Shown piece by piece: positions 60,457-64,000 of a DNA stretch of 64,000 nt. Location: NCBI GenBank assembly GCA_023262855.1, contig JALQYQ010000005.1, forward strand, positions 1 to 64,000, given 5' to 3'. Numbering within the stretch: position 1 is the first letter of the stretch; every line of letters starts with the position of its first letter. Below the pieces are notes generated by a model. The model was not told the DNA's origin, made no database searches, and saw nothing but the letters and a program-made list of their open reading frames with translations. This stretch comes from Crocinitomicaceae bacterium. Lineage in GTDB: Bacteria; Bacteroidota; Bacteroidia; Flavobacteriales_D; Crocinitomicaceae. A program made the translations under genes and the position numbers.

Positions 60457-61737
60457 TTACTCTACAATTAAAATGTAATTGTTCTTTTTTCCTTTTCCTA
60501 GTAATGCATATTTTCCATTGATCAGATGTTCAGCCGTCAAAGCGAAATCTTCTCCAACTTTTTCTTTGTTTACAGAAACAGCATTCGCTTTCAATTCACG
60601 TTTTGCTTCACCATTCGATGACAAAAATCCTGTTTTACCAGAAAGAGCATCAACAATTGACAGTGAATCTCCAAAATCTGCTTTTGAAATTTTTGCTTGA
60701 GGAACTCCATCAAAAACAGAAAAGAAATCTTTCTCTGATAAGGATTTCAAATCTTCAGAAGTTGATTTGCCAAACAAGATGTTCGAGGCAGCAATCGCAG
60801 CATCTAAAGCTTCTTTTCCGTGAACACGCGTTGTTATATCCTCGGCAATCGCTTTTTGTAAGACACGTAAATGCGGTGCTTCATTGTGCTCAGCTTCAAT
60901 CGCCTCAATTTCTTCTTTTGACTTCAAAGTGAAAATACGAATGTAATTTCCTGAATCTGCATCACTTGAATTCAACCAAAATTGATAAAACTCATAGGGT
61001 GAAGTTTTTTCAGGATCCAACCAAACACTTCCGCCTTCCGTTTTTCCAAACTTCGTTCCATCCGCTTTTTTAATCAACGGTGTTGTCACTGCATAAGCTT
61101 CTCCTCCACTTTTTCTGCGGATTAATTCTGTTCCAGTAACAATATTTCCCCATTGGTCTGAACCACCTAACTGGACAATACAATTTTTGTGTTGATTCAA
61201 ATAGTAAAAATCATATCCTTGAACCAATTGGTAAGAAAACTCTGTAAATGACATTCCAGTTTCTAAACGAGATTTAACAGAATCTTTCGACATCATGTAG
61301 TTTACTGAAATGTGTTTTCCAACATCGCGAATGAAATCTAAGAATGACATGTCTTTGAACCAATCATAATTATTGACCATTTCAGCAGAATTCTCACCTG
61401 AATTAAATTCTAAAAACTTCTCAAGTTGAGCCTTTACACAGGCAACATTGTGATTCAATGTTTCAGCGTCTAGTAAATTGCGTTCTTTCGATTTTCCCGA
61501 TGGATCACCAACCATTCCTGTTGCACCTCCAACCAACGCAAACGGTTTATGTCCTGCACGTTGAAAATGAACCAAAGTCATAATTTGAACCAAATGCCCA
61601 ACATGCAAAGAATCCGCAGTTGGATCAAATCCAATGTATCCACTAGAAACTTTTTTATTTAGCGCTTCCTCCGTCCCAGGCATGATATCGTGTACCATCC
61701 CTCTCCATTTCAATTCTTCAATAAAATTTGTTGGCAT
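60457..61737 (-). CDS. tyrS: Tyrosyl-tRNA synthetase
   Basis: 426 residues. Class I signatures: HVGHLV (HIGH) near residue 42 and KFGKTEGG (KMSKS) near 230; [11 protein letters not shown] is also typical. The C-terminal S4-like RNA-binding domain (about 355-426) is present. It starts 2 nt after gldA, so the two are probably transcribed together. Confidence 0.97.
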   Translation of the reverse strand: MPTNFIEELKWRGMVHDIMPGTEEALNKKVSSGYIGFDPTADSLHVGHLVQIMTLVHFQRAGHKPFALVGGATGMVGDPSGKSKERNLLDAETLNHNVACVKAQLEKFLEFNSGENSAEMVNNYDWFKDMSFLDFIRDVGKHISVNYMMSKDSVKSRLETGMSFTEFSYQLVQGYDFYYLNQHKNCIVQLGGSDQWGNIVTGTELIRRKSGGEAYAVTTPLIKKADGTKFGKTEGGSVWLDPEKTSPYEFYQFWLNSSDADSGNYIRIFTLKSKEEIEAIEAEHNEAPHLRVLQKAIAEDITTRVHGKEALDAAIAASNILFGKSTSEDLKSLSEKDFFSVFDGVPQAKISKADFGDSLSIVDALSGKTGFLSSNGEAKRELKANAVSVNKEKVGEDFALTAEHLINGKYALLGKGKKNNYILIVE

Positions 61738-61739
61738 TG

Positions 61740-62639
61740 TTATTTTGTTAATTCTTTAAATACTTCTTCTAGTGATTTCTCTTCTGTTTTCATGGTTAAA
61801 ATCAGAAGGCTATTCTCTTGTGCATATTTCGCAATGATTTTACGCAAATCGACGTCATCTGTCGTTTCAAGCAACCATCCATTCGTAACCTTCTCAACCT
61901 TACGTACATGTTTGATTTTTGATAAAGTTGATTTTGAAACTTCACCATCAAATTCTGCATAAACCGTTTGATGAGAAAGATCAACTTGCAAGTGAGAAGC
62001 AGTATCATCTGCAACAATTTGTCCCTTGTTGATGATTACAACACGGTCACAAATCGCCTCAACTTCCTGCATAATGTGCGTCGACAACATCACAGTTTTC
62101 GATTTCCCAATCTTTTTAATTAATTCACGAATTTCCACCAACTGATTTGGATCCAAACCAGATGTCGGCTCATCCAAAATCAATACTTCTGGATCATGAA
62201 TAATTGCTGCGGCCAAACCTACACGTTGACGATAACCTTTCGATAAAGCTCCTAACTTCTTGTTTTGTTCAACGTCCAATCCAACAGCTTTAATCATTTC
62301 ATTTACTCGGTTTTTTAAATCCTTTACCTTGTAAGTTTTTCCTACAAATTCCAAGTATTCCTTTACGTACATATCCAAATACAACGGATTGTGTTCCGGT
62401 AAATAACCAATTTTTTGACGCGTATTTAAGGAATCAACATCCACTGGCAATCCACACACATTCACTTCTCCAGATGATGCAGAAATAAATCCAGTTAGAA
62501 TTTTCATTGTTGTTGATTTACCAGCACCATTTGGTCCTAAAAAACCAACAATCTCTCCCTTGGAAATTGAAAAGGAAACATCACGAACTGCAGCTTGATC
62601 TCCGTAATATTTAAATAGGTTTTTTACCTCTATCGACAT
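61740..62639 (-). CDS. gldA: ABC transporter ATP-binding protein GldA
   Basis: 299 residues. Walker [10 protein letters not shown], signature LSKGYRQRV and Walker [12 protein letters not shown] are intact; [20 protein letters not shown] is characteristic of GldA. In Flavobacterium johnsoniae GldA forms an ABC transporter with GldF and GldG that affects gliding motility; neither is in this window. A C-terminal ~80-residue domain follows the ATPase. It precedes tyrS by 2 nt and is divergent from rsgA. Confidence 0.88.
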   Translation of the reverse strand: MSIEVKNLFKYYGDQAAVRDVSFSISKGEIVGFLGPNGAGKSTTMKILTGFISASSGEVNVCGLPVDVDSLNTRQKIGYLPEHNPLYLDMYVKEYLEFVGKTYKVKDLKNRVNEMIKAVGLDVEQNKKLGALSKGYRQRVGLAAAIIHDPEVLILDEPTSGLDPNQLVEIRELIKKIGKSKTVMLSTHIMQEVEAICDRVVIINKGQIVADDTASHLQVDLSHQTVYAEFDGEVSKSTLSKIKHVRKVEKVTNGWLLETTDDVDLRKIIAKYAQENSLLILTMKTEEKSLEEVFKELTK

Positions 62640-62709
62640 GCGTATAAATTTGAAAGGCGAAGATAAGGATTAATTACGCAATTGCCAATCAAGGATAAAG
62701 ATTTGGCAG

Positions 62710-62739
62710 TTGTCCTTTGTCCTTTTCTGCTTATCTTTG
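62710..62739 (+). promoter_or_regulatory. Promoter of rsgA
   Basis: TTG (62710-62712), 19-nt spacer, TATCTTTG (62732-62739), 5 nt to the ATG at 62745. With lnt, it is the best match to the flavobacterial consensus and suggests a leaderless message. Confidence 0.75.
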
Positions 62740-62744
62740 TACCA

Positions 62745-63692
62745 ATGCCAACAAAAGGAAACGTATTAAAATCAACCGGAAAATGGTACACTGTTGAACT
62801 AGAAGATGGTTCAGTTGTGAATTGCCGCATACGTGGTAAAATACGACTTGAAGGCTTGCGCACAACAAATCCAATCGCTGTTGGTGATGTCGTTTTGATT
62901 GACGACACAATCGACGAAGAAGGGAAACGCACCATTTTTGATTTCGAAGAACGGAAAAACTACATTGTTCGAAAGTCCACGAATTTGAGCAAGCAAATGC
63001 AAATTCTAGCGGCGAATGTTGATCGTGCATATTTACTTGTGACAGTTCATTCACCCGTTACGCATATCGCATTTATTGACCGCTTTTTGGTAGCTGCTGA
63101 ATCTTTTCGGATCCCAACAACCCTGCTTTTCAATAAAATAGATCAATACAACGAAGACGATTTGTTGTACATCGATGCTTTATGTGATTTGTACGGTTCA
63201 ATTGGCTATGAATGCCACAAAATTTCGGCCGAAAACAAGTCAAACATTGATTTTCTTAGAGAAGAAATAAAGGACAAAAAAGTGATGATTTCTGGACACA
63301 GTGGTGTTGGGAAAAGTACTTTAGTGAATGCTTTAGATCCAGAATTGGATTTACGTACTGGTGAAATTTCTCAAGCGCATTTGCAAGGACAACACACAAC
63401 AACTTTCGCAGAGATGCATAAACTAACTTCCGGTGGTTACATCATCGATACACCTGGAATTCGTGCTTTTGGAATTGTTGATTTGGAAAAAGAAGTAATC
63501 TCTCATTATTTCCCAGAAATGCGCGAATTAATTGGTGCGTGTAAATTCCATAACTGTCAGCATTTAAATGAACCAAAATGTGCTGTAAAAGAAGCCGTTG
63601 AGGAAGGAAATATAAGCGAAAGCCGTTATCAAACGTATGTTCAATTGATGACAGAAGACGAAAATGAAACGTATCGTCGCAGTAATCACTAA
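62745..63692 (+). CDS. rsgA: Ribosome small-subunit-dependent GTPase A
   Basis: 315 residues from the ATG at 62745; an upstream extension reads through the promoter. N-terminal OB-fold (about 1-70), circularly permuted GTPase with NKID (G4), SGHSGVGKSTLVNAL (G1) and DTPGIRAFG (G3), then a Cys/His zinc domain (CKFHNCQHLNEPKC). RsgA helps 30S maturation. It is followed 12 nt later by dtd. Confidence 0.97.
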   Translation: MPTKGNVLKSTGKWYTVELEDGSVVNCRIRGKIRLEGLRTTNPIAVGDVVLIDDTIDEEGKRTIFDFEERKNYIVRKSTNLSKQMQILAANVDRAYLLVTVHSPVTHIAFIDRFLVAAESFRIPTTLLFNKIDQYNEDDLLYIDALCDLYGSIGYECHKISAENKSNIDFLREEIKDKKVMISGHSGVGKSTLVNALDPELDLRTGEISQAHLQGQHTTTFAEMHKLTSGGYIIDTPGIRAFGIVDLEKEVISHYFPEMRELIGACKFHNCQHLNEPKCAVKEAVEEGNISESRYQTYVQLMTEDENETYRRSNH

Positions 63693-63704
63693 ACATAATT
63701 TCAA

Positions 63705-64000
63705 ATGAAAATTGTCATTCAACGAGTTAGTGAAGCAGCAGTAAAAATCAACGATTCGATTGTTGGCTCCATTTCAACTGGTATGTTAATTCTGGTAGGA
63801 ATTGAACACGAAGACACAAACGAGGATGCAGATTGGTTGGTTCAAAAAGTACTTGGTTTGCGCATTTTTAGTGATGAAGAAGGAAAAATGAACCTTTCCT
63901 ATGAAGATGTTGGTGGACGTTTTTTGGTTGTAAGTCAATTTACATTACATGCCTCAACGAAGAAAGGAAATCGACCGAGTTATATTCAGGCTGCTCGTCC
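63705..64000 (+). CDS. dtd: D-aminoacyl-tRNA deacylase (5' part, runs off the window)
   Basis: The frame opens at ATG 63705 and continues past the window end; 98 of about 150 codons are present. MKIVIQRVSEAAVKI at the N-terminus and the catalytic SQFTLHASTKKGNRPS segment are typical of Dtd, which releases D-amino acids from mischarged tRNA. It follows rsgA by 12 nt and is probably in the same operon. Confidence 0.93.
   Translation, partial: MKIVIQRVSEAAVKINDSIVGSISTGMLILVGIEHEDTNEDADWLVQKVLGLRIFSDEEGKMNLSYEDVGGRFLVVSQFTLHASTKKGNRPSYIQAAR

Overview
The window is AT-rich bacterial DNA whose gene content and signals point to the Bacteroidota, most likely Flavobacteriales and perhaps a Fluviicola/Crocinitomix-type organism (inference). 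The evidence is a type IX secretion pair (PorV/PorQ-family protein plus gingipain-like C25 peptidase with a C-terminal sorting domain), a GldA-type ABC ATPase, a DUF5723-OmpA protein with thrombospondin type 3 repeats, a TPR/PD40 protein, a fused E1 alpha/beta 2-oxoacid dehydrogenase, and the Bacteroidetes promoter box TAnnTTTG in front of many genes. Gene packing is dense: no gap exceeds about 260 bases. I saw no rRNA, tRNA, CRISPR array, transposase or prophage.

Layout. 1-2.9 kb: a 5'-truncated fragment of monomeric isocitrate dehydrogenase, a secreted protein/DUF4403 lipoprotein pair and a truncated haemoglobin. 3-8.2 kb: an OmpA protein, then the translation block on the minus strand (rplM-rpsI-rpsB-tsf, pyrH-frr). 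8.4-13.4 kb (minus): crotonase, RRM protein and coiled-coil membrane protein; then pssA-purS-aldehyde dehydrogenase. 13.4-19.8 kb: the PorV2/PorU2-like pair. 19.8-22 kb: lpxD translationally coupled to a SpoIIE-type phosphatase. 22-32.6 kb: CDF transporter, a possible small RNA, fused E1 enzyme, histidine kinase, Fic protein, DPP-IV-type peptidase, DUF2461. 32.7-44 kb: a MarR regulator with fatty-acid beta-oxidation genes, interrupted by a four-helix-bundle ORF, a DEAD-box helicase and a MbnP/MbnH-like metal module. 44-59 kb: rnhB, envelope proteins, lnt, purB, a CysZ/EI24 protein, a PorE-like protein and a DUF4139 protein. 59-64 kb: truA, an ArsR-like regulator flanked by identical palindromes, tyrS, gldA, rsgA and the start of dtd.

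How the genes connect. FadN-like, thiolase and acyl-CoA dehydrogenase genes form a beta-oxidation set; the MarR gene and the distant acyl-CoA dehydrogenase gene carry nearly the same 12-bp palindrome upstream, which suggests shared control. The small Cys-motif protein, MbnP lipoprotein and di-haem MbnH-like enzyme form a likely copper-related periplasmic unit under a promoter with a large dyad. PorV2/PorU2 should act in type IX export or surface attachment. At least six genes have the -7 box only 3-5 nt before their ATG, which suggests leaderless mRNAs. All functional calls come from reading motifs by eye; none was checked by database search.
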